A stretch of 64,000 nucleotides of DNA from Apium graveolens (Eukaryota; Streptophyta; Magnoliopsida; Apiales; Apiaceae). Position 1 is the stretch's first letter; the number at the start of each line of letters is the position of its first letter. Location of the stretch: positions 94,724,609-94,788,608 of the forward strand of contig NC_133653.1 of NCBI RefSeq assembly GCF_009905375.1, read 5' to 3'. The notes beneath the pieces were generated by a model. It had not been told where the DNA came from. It was given only the letters and a program-made list of their open reading frames with translations, and ran no database searches. Both the position numbers and the translations under genes were made by a program. Shown here in pieces: positions 1-11,460 of the stretch.

Positions 1-2779
1 TTATACTTTTGCTCGTTAGCGTTCTATAACCTTTTAATAACCACGTCAACCTTAGTATCACGAATGTGTTCCCATTCCGCATACTACCACCACTTTATTA
101 CTCCTTTTTCAGTTGTTTCTATTTTCCAAAATTTGATCAATCAATTAGAAGTAAAGGAATTTGTTGAGAGATCACTATGATCATGAACACTTGTTATATC
201 GCATAGTTAGTACAGAAGGTGGCCAGCCTTTAGTACTTGACAAGCAATTAAACAATAGCTGGTATCCTACTCGGCTTCTATCACACAGATAGATAGTCAT
301 TCGGCAATACCTCCCCTTCTGGAAGGGTTGTTCTTCTCAGCTTACATGAAATGAAAAGAAGAGAAAAGAACGAATGGAAGAGAATTGTATATATGAAAAA
401 TATACTGCCACAAAATATCTGGCTTGGAACCTACCTCTGAACTATAGAGGTTTGTCATAGGAGAACAAAACATATACGTATTTATATCAGCATCAAGCAT
501 TATAGCCTCGTATTTCCCATGCCTAAATATTTTCGCTACCCCGTCCATCATTCTATGGACCCACACTCTTCCTCGAGCTCGTACACAATCACCTTTGAAA
601 CTCCTTCGATATCGAAAATCGAATCTGGGTTTTCATTCCAGACATCACCGTTACTAAAATTCTATGCTTGTACCGCAACCTTCCTCATATAGTAATACGA
701 CTCTCTATTGATAAGAAAGAATAAATATTCAATAGGTAGACACTCTACTTAATTAGTCTATCAATGATAACTTATACACTACCACGACCCGATTAGTGGT
801 ACTCAATCTCAACAACCATTCCAATATAACTCTCACGGTTGTAATCAACTCATTACTCGCAGAATCATTGCTGCCTTACTATGGTCCACCACTGACCTAC
901 TGTAGTCATTCATTTTCCTTGAAGTCTTAATAGCTAACTATACGGAGTCCATACATATCGCATCGAATTCTTCTAAGGAGGTAATGTAATCACCATTCAT
1001 GATTCATGAAGAACACTCCTGATCCTGACATACATACATGACATGAAGCAGATAAAATTGTAGAAGAGTTTCAATCAAAGCAACGATAGCAGGTTAATAC
1101 CATTCTAAATCATATGCCTTAAATAGAAGACTTACTCAAAGGTTCGTCTAGTCCTTTTTGAAACATGGTCCTGGCTTATCCCAAGATAGGACCTCCTAAG
1201 ATAGATAGCCCGTTCATGGCGATTACACGAATTAAACTTTTACCAACTACTATTACGGTTGGATATTGCACAGTCATCAGAAGGAATGTCAATCTTCCAA
1301 ACCACAATACAACCTTCACAGTTTTAACCATCATTACTGTATTCCTTTGGCACAAGCGCCTATAATTATCCTCTTACCTTTAAAGTGTCGGCCACCTCTT
1401 TGGCCTTTCCTGATAGTAAAATTTCCTTACAGTCAATGTCATTTTAACCACCTCCAAATAAATTTTCTACCTTATTTCCGATCACTGCTTGAGTGAAGAT
1501 GTTTTCCTTAAAATCAGATGGGAAAAAAAAATATCACCATTTTTTTCCATAAGTTATTGCCTCAGTCTTTAGAGGCTAATCATTGTCAAGACTGACTCTC
1601 AATCATACTTCGAACATTTTTTTTTTAATTCCTAATTACCCTGAACAATTTCGACCATTACTGGTTCGATCCATAATTTCTCGTGGTTTAACACGTGCCC
1701 CACTTGGCATCATTATAATTACGTCATATTTCCTTTATCCACATTTCTATTCTTGAGAATTTTGAATATTACCTTTTTCCTTATAAAACCTCTAAGGTTA
1801 TCCTTCAATCGTCCCTCCTGTATTCCCTAGATACAGGGCATATCAAAATACCATTTACTAATACTAGAACCATTGTCTATATACTTCTGAAAAATTTCTC
1901 CACTGATCCTTAAAGGTTATTATTACCTTAATCCTTTCCAATTCATATTGTCAAAACTCATACTATCCCTATTAAGGGTGAAATGCCAACCTTTATGCAT
2001 TCCCCTAGGATTCGTTTTAAGTTACCGATGTTCTATTCTTAATTCCACCTTTAAAAAGGTACATGCATCCTTCCATGGATAAATCAATTCATATATCCTT
2101 GATAGATTATCTTATTCATCATTCCCACCTCGATAGTCTATACCTAACTTCATAATAGCATCCTTATTCAAATTGAGGTCCATCCATATGGCCTTCAAAA
2201 GATAACAATGGTCATCCGCTTTTCTTTCCTGATTTAGTAATGATAACATGGATGTTCTGGAAGATATTGGTCATGTTCAACGTGAACTTCTTCTTAATAA
2301 TTCCATATTTACTTTTGTTATTTATCTCAACAGTCATCTCAATGTTGGGATATCTTTCATATCTGGCATCTCCCTTTCTGGGTATCATGCCACCGGTCTT
2401 ACACTTTACCTTCTTGAAGGTCACTTCCTTCATCCAATTTTCTTAATTTCTTACTTTCTTGTCTCCTCAGTCTATCCGCGTCTCATTATTTATCCTTCGA
2501 ATTACCTCAAGGTTTCCTCGAATCCTCCCAACTTAAAGGGGATAAAATATACATAACTCTTATGCCTTCAACCATCAATTTTAACTCATGGTGAATCACC
2601 CTCATCCTGACGATTACATACTCTTCTATTTCTATTTCTACGAGTCTTTAGGGTTTCCTCATACCCAACTCCCTTATCATTCCTCAAACTCTCTTGCCTT
2701 TATATTCCTTTCTCTTATCATTATTTCATGAACCAACACAACATAAGCATTGATTTCAAACATCCCGTCATTCTGGATT

Positions 2780-3115
2780 CGTGTCTTCAGAATGAATCTT
2801 GATAACTTTTACAACTTAGATTCATAATTCATCATACTCGTCTGCCTTTGTTCTGGCTCTAAAGCTTTTACACTATTCCATAACCTTGGGAATTACTTTC
2901 CCGAAAACAATTGGCTGAACTTTAATCAGTTTATTATAATCTCTTGCTCCGTGCCTTCCTTGGCCTTTCACCAGCGGGTGGTCTCTCTCTTGGGAGGGTA
3001 AGTGACAAAAACAGTCCTTTTGAGATTCGTCAATCATTTAGAATCTCAAATGATTCCTATATTTCCTTTAGCCAGGCTCTTGCCTCGGCTGGGTCAGCTT
3101 GTTCCATGGAACTCT
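2780..3115 (-). pseudogene. gag core remnant, gypsy element A
   Basis: Minus-strand translation gives a broken retrotransposon gag core. The segment MEQADPAEARAWLKEI lies near 3062-3108. It is followed by a frameshifted continuation reading FVTY and then KAKEGTEQEI near 2950-3018, and by NYESKL near 2800. The PAEA-AWL pattern and the later tyrosine/tryptophan block are typical of the Ty3 gag capsid. At least two stops and one frameshift interrupt it. It lies downstream of RT/RNase H on the coding strand, which is out of the normal order. Element B has the same remnant at about 52900-53200. Confidence 0.7.
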
Positions 3116-3439
3116 GAGAGCTTAGCGACTTAAAGGTCCTGAAAGAATTTCTCACCGCACTGTCTCCTCAGGGTGGTGGTTGGGGATAATAGTCTAAGTT
3201 CTTTTTAGACAGGTCCATGAATTGCCGTATAGGAGTACCGTCTCGGGTCTCCTTTCCTTACTCGACTTTCTGTTTCCTTAGTATGAAATGTTTCATCCTA
3301 CTCCCCATAATTGGGGTCATCTTTTAATTTAAAATCCTCATTTTCCACTCCATTATGTCATGGGTTCCTTCTATCTTGATGGCGACCTCCCTGACTATCA
3401 CGTTCAGGGTTTGCTCTAAATCTTATTCCTCAAACTATG

Positions 3440-3850
3440 GCTCTCATCTAAGTTCTCATCCTTACGCTCTTGAACTTTCGGAACCCAAATTCTATAGGAA
3501 TACCTCATTATTCCCTTATCATCTCTCTCGGTATTAATCTCATATCTATTTGTTGGCTCTCTGCCTTCATTCATCACTTTTTCTGGCACAATATGTTCCT
3601 TTCCAATAATTCGGGCTGTATTGCAATCTCAAACAACTTTTCGGTACCGGCTCCGGTTACCTTCATATCTATTTCCATTTTTTTTTTCAAAATCTCTTAT
3701 CAACCCTCCCAAAGTCATTATCATCTTGAGTCTCTCCTTTTTACTAAGGGCATCAGCAACCACATTGGCTTTCCCCGAATGATAAAGAATCTCCCAATCA
3801 TAATTCTTGATTAGCTCTAACCGCCTCCTCTGGCGTATGTTGAGCTCTTT
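3440..3850 (-). pseudogene. RNase H C terminus and integrase N-terminal remnant, element A
   Basis: On the minus strand, the stretch 3700-3850 reads as the end of a gypsy RNase H domain (RRLELI, HSGKANVVADALS-like). At 3440-3550 the reading GIMRYSYRIWVP is the linker into the integrase zinc-binding domain of Tekay-type elements. Indels and stops break the frame. The integrase core that should follow is absent here; a gag core comes next instead. Confidence 0.65.
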
Positions 3851-3986
3851 CTACGTAAAAAGGTACTAGAGCTCCTATGGTTTGTGTAAATCTTGCACTT
3901 CTCTCCATACAAGTAGTGCCTCCAATCTTTAGGGTAAAACTATTGCCACGAGCCTAAGCTCATGGGCGGGGATATCGAATTTCATA

Positions 3987-4259
3987 TTACCTTAATTGTC
4001 TTGACATGTACGCGATTACCTTACCGTGCTGCATAAGCACGCACCCTAAGCCCTTGTGCGAAGCGTCACTACACTTCACAAAATCTCCTTTTCCATCCGG
4101 CAATGCCAGCATAAGGGCCATCACCAACCTCTGCTTCAGTTCTTGAAAGCTGTTCTCACATTTTTCTGTCCATTCGAACTTCTCAGTCTTACGAGTAAGC
4201 CGCGTTAAAGGGGCTACTATCTTTACAACTTGAACGAACCTCCGGTAGTGACCGGCCAA
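3987..4259 (-). pseudogene. reverse transcriptase/RNase H fragment, gypsy element A
   Basis: A 90-aa open stretch on the minus strand. It holds the RT thumb to RNase H junction of Ty3/gypsy pol: GHYRRFV, then LTRLTRK, then FEWTEKCENSFQELKQRL, and the RNase H start SDASHKGLGCVLMQ with KVIAYMSRQL. The catalytic RT palm (YxDD) is missing because the upstream pol is deleted. The segment begins directly after an acidic ORF. The copy in element B (about 54030-54330) has the same junction, so the deletion predates both insertions. Confidence 0.85.
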
Positions 4260-4285
4260 TCCTACCTCTGGTAGTCGACCAAACC

Positions 4286-4540
4286 ATGGTCATCAATTCA
4301 TCAGTGGTCCTTTATCCAATTCTGTCAGGATCCTCCATGGGATCCTCCTCAACAACTATCCCTTCTAGGACAACATCCTCAACCGCTAAATCCTCAATAT
4401 CAACATCATCCGGTCCTGCATTAGGACACTCTATCGGATCCACAATCCGATCTCCAATTAGTAATAAAATATCATCGCGCTGTTGCTCCTCAACCTCAGG
4501 GTTCGGAGTCCCGCTACCATCTACGATAATGAACTACGCT
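4286..4540 (-). pseudogene. acidic N-terminal ORF remnant, element A (probable gag N terminus)
   Basis: Minus-strand translation is open for about 75 codons, rich in D and E (GPDDVDIEDLAVEDVV, then EEDPMEDPDRIG), then hits a stop near 4310. It begins about 150 nt inside the PBS, where gag should start. It therefore probably represents the acidic gag N terminus, but I cannot confirm the family. Element B keeps a homologous, more open version at 54347-54544. Confidence 0.45.
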
Positions 4541-4689
4541 TCTATCACGATATTTATAAGGGTTTCCATAAGGGTTTTATCTGTCAGTGCTACGTTAGGT
4601 AGCCCGACTATGAACTTGGCAAGAGTTCTTATTATCTTAGTGAACTTATTATCTTAACGTCATATCATCTTTGAGGTTTATAACGCTTA

Positions 4690-4701
4690 GCTCTGATACC
4701 A
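4690..4701 (-). other. primer binding site, element A
   Basis: The minus strand reads TGGTATCAGAGC, complementary to the 3' end of plant initiator tRNA-Met. It lies four bases inside the LTR edge at 4706, which fixes the element orientation. Confidence 0.9.
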
Positions 4702-4996
4702 TTTCTGTAACACCCCCAGATCCGGGGTCGGGGATCCGGGTCGTCACGGTCTTTCTTTCCACAATATCACTTCACTTAATTAATAATAATAACCTTATAC
4801 TGTGACCCCACACTAACACACACCACAACCCGTTATAGTCTCAGAGATGAAATTTAAATAAGTACAAGTCTTTGAATCCACAATTTAAAAGTTATTACAA
4901 CCCAAAATGATTACTTGATAAATTTACAGTTAATTGCTATTATCTGCCACAAGTTATAATTATACATAATTGATTCTCAAAAGTAGATGGTCTGAT

Positions 4997-5098
4997 CTAC
5001 AATAGATCTACCTCTGCAGCTATAGCAGCTACAACATCAACGGGAAGACGCGGAATGCTTCCCACGCGCTTGCGCTGGGTCTGCTGGAGTCTGGCCAT
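4997..5098 (-). CDS. short LTR-resident ORF with histone-H3-tail-like N terminus
   Basis: A 33-aa ORF inside the R/U5 part of LTR A. It starts MARLQQTQRKRVG and ends with a hydrophobic stretch rich in V and A. Just upstream on the coding strand are a GCTCAC motif, a pyrimidine-rich tract and ACAACAACAG, which resembles a 3' splice site. A longer frame extends upstream to 5224, but the internal ATG is the one that follows the possible splice site. The start resembles the H3 tail (ARTKQTARKS): A, R, Q, T, R and K fall in register. The two LTRs of element B have a related but different ORF at the same place. Expression is unproven; it may be chance. Confidence 0.35.
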   Translation of the reverse strand: MARLQQTQRKRVGSIPRLPVDVVAAIAAEVDLL

Positions 5099-6689
5099 CT
5101 TTCCTAACTGTTGTTGTGTGATGAAGAAATAAAGCAAGGGTGAGCAGCAAGCCCACCAAAATAATATGTATAATGATTTACAATATATGAGCCTACTCAT
5201 AATACTCATGAAAGTCTTGGTCAAAAGAAATGAACCAAGTTTGATATCTTAATGCGATGAAGTCGCAAAATATTCAGTATATATACATATATACTTTTCA
5301 AAATATTGGAAGTCCTCTTCCATGCATAATATACACAAAGTCCCAGTGTATAACTGTATAAAAAAATATCGTTACAAGGTGATCTCATATATCTAACCTT
5401 GTCTCAACATTTTTCTGAAAATCTTTGTCATTCATAAGACAATTATTAATTAGATATAAGTTTAAAAGATGAGGTTACCAAATACCCCAATATACTTATA
5501 TCTTTTCCAAATACTACTTGAACTACCACCGTTCAAGTTATAATTAGTTTCAAAGGTTCATCACATAGATGAGACTACAAGACAAGATTTGAATAGATTC
5601 AATCTTTGAATATCATTATAAATAATGAAGTTACGAGATACTTCATTAAGTCCCGATATATAAATATATTCATATATATCTCCCATACATTTCCTGAAAA
5701 CCTCTGTCATGTAAAGTATGAACAGAGTTGCAATATCCAATGAATTTGGAAGGAAATTTTTTTTGGCATAAACCAGATATCTTGCTGATCAGGCAAAGAT
5801 ACCAATAAGTAACCTTTTCTACTAGTAGATGGACGAATTCCCCACTGGTCATCACCCTGGTCTCAATAGGACCTTATGCTGGACTGCCACTCAGCCACTT
5901 ATGCATTTGATGGACTCCCACTGAGCCACTTACACTATCATGGACGCCCACTGAGCCCATGTTGCTTATGCCGACTCAATAGATGGACTTACTTCCCGAA
6001 CGTTGGGTAAGTAATCAATTCATTTACCAAAACTGCAACCGTGTTGCGAATATAAAATACACCACAGAGCCGGATCCCTCAGGTTTTGAGCGAGTATTTA
6101 AATCCCCTTAAAAAGGAAGATCTTAAATATAAAAATGAGTTTTGGGATCCGCTCTAACTTTTAAAAATCATTTTGAAGACTCGAAAACACTTTATAGAGT
6201 GTTTGGAGTAAAGCTGATTTAATGAAGTAAATCAGTCCCCAAAATGTTTAGAAAATGACTGAATATTATTATTTAAATAATATTCCCATAAAGAATAATC
6301 TTTATAAAAATAATTGAAGTAGAAGTATTAAAACTTATACTTGAAACGAGTATTAAATAATCAAAGATATACTTATACAAAAGTACTATCTTTATTTGAA
6401 TAATCGAAAATAAGTTTGATTATTGACACCTTATTCTTTAATAAAATAAAGAATATACCTCAGCAAATAATCGGAGTCATAGATCCTCAAATGAATATTC
6501 AAATAATATTCATTAAATAATATAAACTGAGTCATAAGCCTTCGAATGAATATTCAAATAATATTCAATAAATAATATAAAAGGAGTCATACGCCTTCGA
6601 ATAATATTCGAAATAATATTCAATAATAAAATAAAGTTAAAGTTATCGAATAAACCTTATTCGATTAATAGTTTGGAAAACTATAACCA

Positions 6690-6690
6690 T

Positions 6691-6722
<32 letters not shown>
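6690..6722. repeat. TA-rich microsatellite in LTR A
   Basis: An alternating TA tract with one AAA interruption. Equivalent tracts occur in LTR B (about 39700-39720) and LTR E (about 58163-58195), so the tract is a stable part of this LTR family. Confidence 0.9.
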
Positions 6723-6724
<2 letters not shown>

Positions 6725-7772
6725 CCATATCCATATATACAAAATCTACTCGGGATCCTCGACTCCCGGTTTTAGAAAATATTTTCACCTTTGGGTCCCT
6801 ATACTAAGGGTATATGCAAGTTACCGCTATCCTCTAGCATAGGTATTATCAACTGAACCAACAGATATATATATGGAAAGAATGCGAAACAGGCATGCAT
6901 ATATATATACCATAGCAGCATGCTTCAATATATTGCAACATTTGCTAATTATCCAACATGCATCTATCGCAAGATAATGCAAATACATATATTCATCACA
7001 ACAACAGTTATAACGGGTAGAAAACTTGCCTGAGCGACTTGGGGTGATAAAAGGCTCGGGACGAGTCTGGTAACCTATAAACAACAAGTAAGTTGGAATT
7101 AAACCAAAATCACTTGTAAATCTATACTTTAACTAACTTAGACTCTAACGCTTGTTTTGCGCTCACTGCTTCGCTTAAGTCACTCGGGTACCCTCGGCTC
7201 CACCATTTTTAATAATTTAACCTTTACGAGTTTTAAAGCGATTCCTTCGCGAGTGTCTTACCAACTGCCTAACACACTTACCATAAATGTTTCATACATT
7301 AATTAACCCTTATTGGTCTTTAACCTATGTTTCAAAGTAAGGCGAGGGGAAAAGTTTCGTTCGCGAAACGCCGTTACTTGAAACGGTCGTTTCTCCTAAA
7401 CCGTGCATCGGAATCGAACGAACTACATATCAAAACGAAGCTCGTAACATGAGCTATCTAAACATGGCAGTGGTCATAATCTAGCAGGGTGTTCTCGGGT
7501 CCTAATGCTATGCACAAAAACAGTCCAAAGAAAATCGGACGTTACGACGGCTATGTTTACGCGATTTCCCAAATTTAAACCAATTCAAACAACCACAATT
7601 TCAACTCCAATTCACAACCCAATCAAACCTCCATCTAAACTACATTACAACAGTCCCAAATCAACTCAATATTACCAATTTATTCATCTAAACCTAGTCA
7701 AAAGAAATGTGACCAAGAACTTCAAATCTAACAAGCATCACTCCTAACTCCAAAATCAACAAAACCACTTAC

Positions 7773-7777
7773 TAAAC
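7773..7777. repeat. target-site duplication of SIRE1, left copy (taaac)
   Basis: The five bases taaac directly before the LTR start at 7778 are repeated directly after the right LTR at 20904-20908. Confidence 0.95.
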
Positions 7778-9090
7778 TGAAAGGCATATGTCATAGCCTA
7801 CTCGTTCATTCGAGTATTTAACTCAACTCAAATAAGAATGTAATAAGTAAATAGTGGATCAAGCATCAGAGAGATCTCACAAAGTAACATCTGTCAAAGA
7901 ATAAAGAAACATTGTTCATCTGCAGACTTGAAGATTCACTGGAAGAAGTTCAAGAATTTGATCATGCCTCAGTGATATAAATCAAGATCGTGGATTTAAT
8001 CAAGTGACAGAGATCTCGTCAAGGTATCATTTATTACAAGGGTTCAATCAGAACAACAAAGTCAAGACATGAAGAAACGTCACGAAAGTTAGTCACTCAT
8101 GAACCAGACAGTACATCGAGTGTCAGCATTGAAGTGACGGAATTGATTCATAAGTCTCAGAGACTTTAAGAAGATTGTTAGAAGAATGGATGCTGCTCAG
8201 GGTTAGTATTAATTCTCCATTAATTAATTAAGTCATATAATTTAATTAAGAAAATAAATTATATCTGCAAGGATTAATTTATTAATTAATTGAATTAAAT
8301 TGATTAATTAATTTAGAATTAATATTAAGGAATTACAGAATTTTAATTGGTTTAAAATCTATTTAAATTGGAACAAGGCAAACTGATTGTATTAGTATGA
8401 CAATCGGTATGACAATCAATAGTCATACCGAAAGTCATGCTAATTCATTTAATTGTCTTGTTAGAATTTTTATTAGATTAAAAATCTGTTAATAATCTTT
8501 GTAAGACAATCTGAATTGTACTTATGTAACAATCGGTATGACAATCAATTGTCATACCGAAAGTCATGCTGGTTCAAAGGATTGTCATTGCAGTTCATTT
8601 GCATTCGCCTGTTTACTTCAAAAGAGAAACAGAAGCAGAAGATCATATCATCCAAAAATAGAGCAGCAACATACAGAACAAGAAAAAAAGCAGAGAACAA
8701 AAGAAAAATATTTCATCATCCATCTGCTTATTCAAGATCAAATATTCTAGTTTGTTAATGTTAAATCCAAACCACTAGAATTACTTATCTTGTTCCTGTA
8801 TATCAATCTAGCGGATTAAAATCCCTAGAACTTAATCTCAAATCGCTTTTAGCATTTGATCTTTTAATTACAAAAATAGAAAAAGTTCATGTCGAATTTA
8901 TTCTAAATTTGTAATAATTGATTTGAGATTAATCCCTTGTAATCGATACCGTAGTTGTAACACCTTTCAAGTTTAATAAAAGTTTTATTTAACTTGAATT
9001 TTGTTTCACAATTTTATTCCGCATTTTATTCGACGAAACGGTATTGTTTGCATTCAACCCCCCCTTCTACAAACAAATTGGGACCTAACA
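7778..9090 (+). repeat. 5' LTR of SIRE1
   Basis: 1313 bp, from TGAAAGGCATATG to GGGACCTAACA. It contains two hairpin repeats of the GGTATGAC motif (8406-8429 and 8535-8558). An AATAAA signal lies near 8977, and a C run is near the end. Short ORFs here recur in the other LTR copy and look incidental. Confidence 0.95.
8406..8558 (+). promoter_or_regulatory. paired GGTATGACAAT hairpins in the SIRE1 LTR
   Basis: Two inverted repeats sit here: 8406-8429 (8-bp stem GGTATGAC) and 8535-8558 (11-bp stem GGTATGACAAT with a 2-nt loop). Each is followed by the same GAAAGTCATGCT flank. Palindromic repeat sets in U3 are a known Sirevirus feature. The same motif is repeated upstream of ORF3 at 15099-15428. 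Confidence 0.75.
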
Positions 9091-9092
9091 AT

Positions 9093-9105
9093 TGGTATCA
9101 GAGCC
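9093..9105 (+). other. primer binding site, SIRE1
   Basis: TGGTATCAGAGCC begins two bases after the LTR end at 9090 and is complementary to initiator tRNA-Met. Confidence 0.93.
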
Positions 9106-9186
9106 TTCTGATTAACGTACAAATCAAGATCCTAGACTTTTGTGTTTCTTTCACTTCTTGAATTTTTATTCACTCAAAAATTCATA

Positions 9187-11460
9187 ATGACTACACAAAA
9201 AGTTGGAACCGTTAAAATTCCACTTTTCGATAAAGAAAATTATGTGATGTGGAAGAAGAAGATGCTACTGTTTTTACAGGTTGCTAATCCCAAATATTTG
9301 CAAGTGTTGAAGAAGGGTCCAAAAATTCCTATGGTTATTGAACCAGAGGTAATAGAGAATGATGTGGTGATCACCCAAGCGAGAACTTATGTGAAGGATC
9401 CTGAGGACTTCTCTCCTGCTGAAATAGAAGAAGCTTCCCTGGATGCTAGCCTTCAATTAATCTTAGTAGATTCCCTTAATCCCCTAATGAACAGACATGT
9501 GATGAATTGTAAAGATTCTAAACATATCTGGGAAACTATTGAGATTATTAATGAAGGCACAGAGGAAGTTAGGGAGAACAAACTAGAAATCCTAACCTCT
9601 GAGTATGAATACTTTAAATCTAATCCAGGAGAAGGAATCACTGAAGTGTTTGAGAGGTACAATGCATTGATCAACAACCTGAACATTAATGGTAAATACT
9701 ATTCCATCAGGGAGGTCAATAAAAAGTTCCTTTTAACACTGCCAACTCATCTCGAACATAGAATCACTGCCATAAGAGAAGCAAGAGATCTGAGTGAGAT
9801 TTCTTTGGAAAGGCTCTATGGTGTGTTAAAGACTTATGAGTTGGAGCAGATTCAGCAGAAGGAAGTTTACGAGAAAGGAAGAGTGGTCAGCACGTCTACT
9901 GCTCTGGTAGCTGATGAACAACAACAACAACCACTATATCAACAACAATCTCAACAGTCAGATAGAATGGTACAGTCCTCCAAGGTTGAAGATAATGTGA
10001 TAGTAGCAGAATTTGATTCTCCTACTACAAATCAATCAGGAGATGATTTTTATTCCTTGGAAGAACTGGAGCAATTGGAGGATGAGTCAATGGCCCTGAT
10101 TGTCAAGAGATTCTCAAATGTCAGATTCAAAAGGAATCCCAAGTTCAAGTACAAGTCCAACTACAACAGATTCCAGAAAGGTGGATCTTCATCCTCTAAC
10201 ACCAGCAGTGGTGGGTATAAAACAGGGATGGTTGATCGAAGCACCATTCGATGCTTCAACTGTAATGAGTTGGGACACTTTGCCACAGAATGCAGGAAGC
10301 CAAAACAGGCAAGGAAGAACTCTTATGATTCTAATCAGAAGAGTAAATCTGAAAGGGCGTACCTGGCAAAGGGAAGAAGTTGGGATGATACTGACAGTGA
10401 AGACGAAGAAGTTGGGAATCTTGCTCTCATGGCTAGTGATGCAAGCACCTCATCGTCAAGAAAAGAGGTAAAACTTTCTGATGCTGAAATGGTTTATCAT
10501 CTAAGAGGTAACTTAGATTGTGCTCGTCGTGATAATGAATTGTTAAATCAACAAATCAAAGACCTTGAGAAAGAGGTCAATGAATTAAGACTTGTGCACA
10601 TTAATCAAGATAAACTTAAAGACCAAGTATCTTTTCTAGAGAATAGAGTTGACTGTTATAGACAACTCGAAACTATTCTCAAAGACAAGATCACCGGTCT
10701 TGAGGCTAAGGTTAAAGCTTACTTTAATTCTTGTTCGAAGTCCAAAGAGTTTTACAATAAGCAAGCTGTTAATCAAACACATGGAATAGGTTATGATTAC
10801 AATGCTGCTATTGGAAAATTAGGCATAAACTCCCCTCCTCATGTATGTGCTAAAGGCAGGGAAGTACCACATGTGCTTAAGGGTGTTGATGAACCCCTCT
10901 ATAAGGAATCAATTACTGAACCATTTGATGAGACCTCTTTTATTATTCAAGAAGAAATCCGTGCTGAAGATAATGCTAATGGGAAAACTGTCTCCAAGTC
11001 AAGTGTGTCAAAAGTTCCAGTCAAGGTTGTGAAAGCAACTGAGACTAACTCAGACACACATGAGTTGGATAGCACAAATGCCATGTCTACCATGCATAAG
11101 TTGCCTATTGTTAATCCTTCTCATAAAGCATGTGGTGTTCCTGATTGTATGTCTTGTGCTTTTAATCTGTTGTTTGCTTATTTTAATGGTAAGCATGCTT
11201 CTAATGATAAGACTACTCCTCGTCAGCATGTGAATAATAGAAAGCATGATAGGTCTAAGACTGCTAGTCCTCCTAAAGCTAGAAAGGAGACATTTGTGCC
11301 TAAGCCTAAACATAAATCTGATAAGGCTGTTTTAAAGGTCAAATGTTCAGTCATTGAGAATGTTGAGAATAGTGAAATTAAGAATGTTGTTTTGCCTGAT
11401 AAAGGCCAATTTTACAAGTATGCCGGACCCAGCCAAGCTTGGGTTCCGAAGAAGTTCTAA
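9187..11460 (+). CDS. gag: SIRE1 gag polyprotein
   Basis: A 757-aa ORF from the ATG at 9187 ([10 protein letters not shown]). An earlier in-frame ATG at 9142 would add 15 hydrophobic residues and lies nearer the PBS, so I prefer 9187. Residues 1-240 form the copia gag capsid region ([12 protein letters not shown], later YELEQIQQK). A Q-rich linker follows. A CCHC zinc knuckle ([14 protein letters not shown]) sits near residue 356 and binds element RNA. A long coiled coil (near 455-530) and a Cys-containing tail follow. The length is typical of Sirevirus gag and much longer than in other copia lineages. The ORF stops at 11460, where related elements usually read on into pol. Confidence 0.92.
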   Translation: MTTQKVGTVKIPLFDKENYVMWKKKMLLFLQVANPKYLQVLKKGPKIPMVIEPEVIENDVVITQARTYVKDPEDFSPAEIEEASLDASLQLILVDSLNPLMNRHVMNCKDSKHIWETIEIINEGTEEVRENKLEILTSEYEYFKSNPGEGITEVFERYNALINNLNINGKYYSIREVNKKFLLTLPTHLEHRITAIREARDLSEISLERLYGVLKTYELEQIQQKEVYEKGRVVSTSTALVADEQQQQPLYQQQSQQSDRMVQSSKVEDNVIVAEFDSPTTNQSGDDFYSLEELEQLEDESMALIVKRFSNVRFKRNPKFKYKSNYNRFQKGGSSSSNTSSGGYKTGMVDRSTIRCFNCNELGHFATECRKPKQARKNSYDSNQKSKSERAYLAKGRSWDDTDSEDEEVGNLALMASDASTSSSRKEVKLSDAEMVYHLRGNLDCARRDNELLNQQIKDLEKEVNELRLVHINQDKLKDQVSFLENRVDCYRQLETILKDKITGLEAKVKAYFNSCSKSKEFYNKQAVNQTHGIGYDYNAAIGKLGINSPPHVCAKGREVPHVLKGVDEPLYKESITEPFDETSFIIQEEIRAEDNANGKTVSKSSVSKVPVKVVKATETNSDTHELDSTNAMSTMHKLPIVNPSHKACGVPDCMSCAFNLLFAYFNGKHASNDKTTPRQHVNNRKHDRSKTASPPKARKETFVPKPKHKSDKAVLKVKCSVIENVENSEIKNVVLPDKGQFYKYAGPSQAWVPKKF

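Larger units (their letters stand above)
1..4705 (-). mobile_element. Ty3/gypsy element A, internal region (Tekay/Del-like, rearranged, degraded)
   Basis: This is the internal part of a gypsy element read on the minus strand. Its PBS lies at 4690-4701 and its 5' LTR to the right; the 3' LTR is outside the window. Decayed protein segments are visible on the minus strand in this order: an acidic ORF (4286-4540), RT/RNase H (3987-4259), RNase H C terminus and integrase N terminus (3440-3850), then a gag core (2780-3115). This is not the canonical gag-pol order. The stretch 1-2780 is colinear with 50240-52860 of element B, but I recognise no protein in it with confidence; it carries many stops in all frames. 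The lineage call rests on RT/RNase H wording and long LTRs. Confidence 0.8.
4706..7777 (-). repeat. 5' LTR of gypsy element A, part 1 (U5/R side)
   Basis: On the plus strand the LTR opens TGTAACACCCCC at 4706 and resumes after the copia insertion at 20909, ending GGGGTTATTACA at 21916. Together it is about 4.08 kb with TG...CA ends. It matches the split LTR of element B (37776-49502) and, in inverse orientation, LTR E (56082-59735). It includes a TA-rich microsatellite at about 6690-6722. Bases 7773-7777 are one copy of the target-site duplication of the inserted copia element. A short ORF lies at 4997-5098. Confidence 0.88.

Noticed and set aside
2248..4657. Plus-strand ORFs at 2248-2556, 3470-3814 and 4286-4657
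   Set aside because: They are shadows opposite decayed minus-strand gypsy coding sequence.
8516..8758. 80-aa ORF in the SIRE1 LTR, repeated at 20330-20572
   Set aside because: Present twice only because LTRs are duplicated; it spans the hairpin region and has no recognisable domain.
9093..9105. tRNA-like segments at the TGGTATCAGAGC sites
   Set aside because: Only the 12-13 nt PBS is present at each site; there is no cloverleaf sequence, so these are not tRNA genes.
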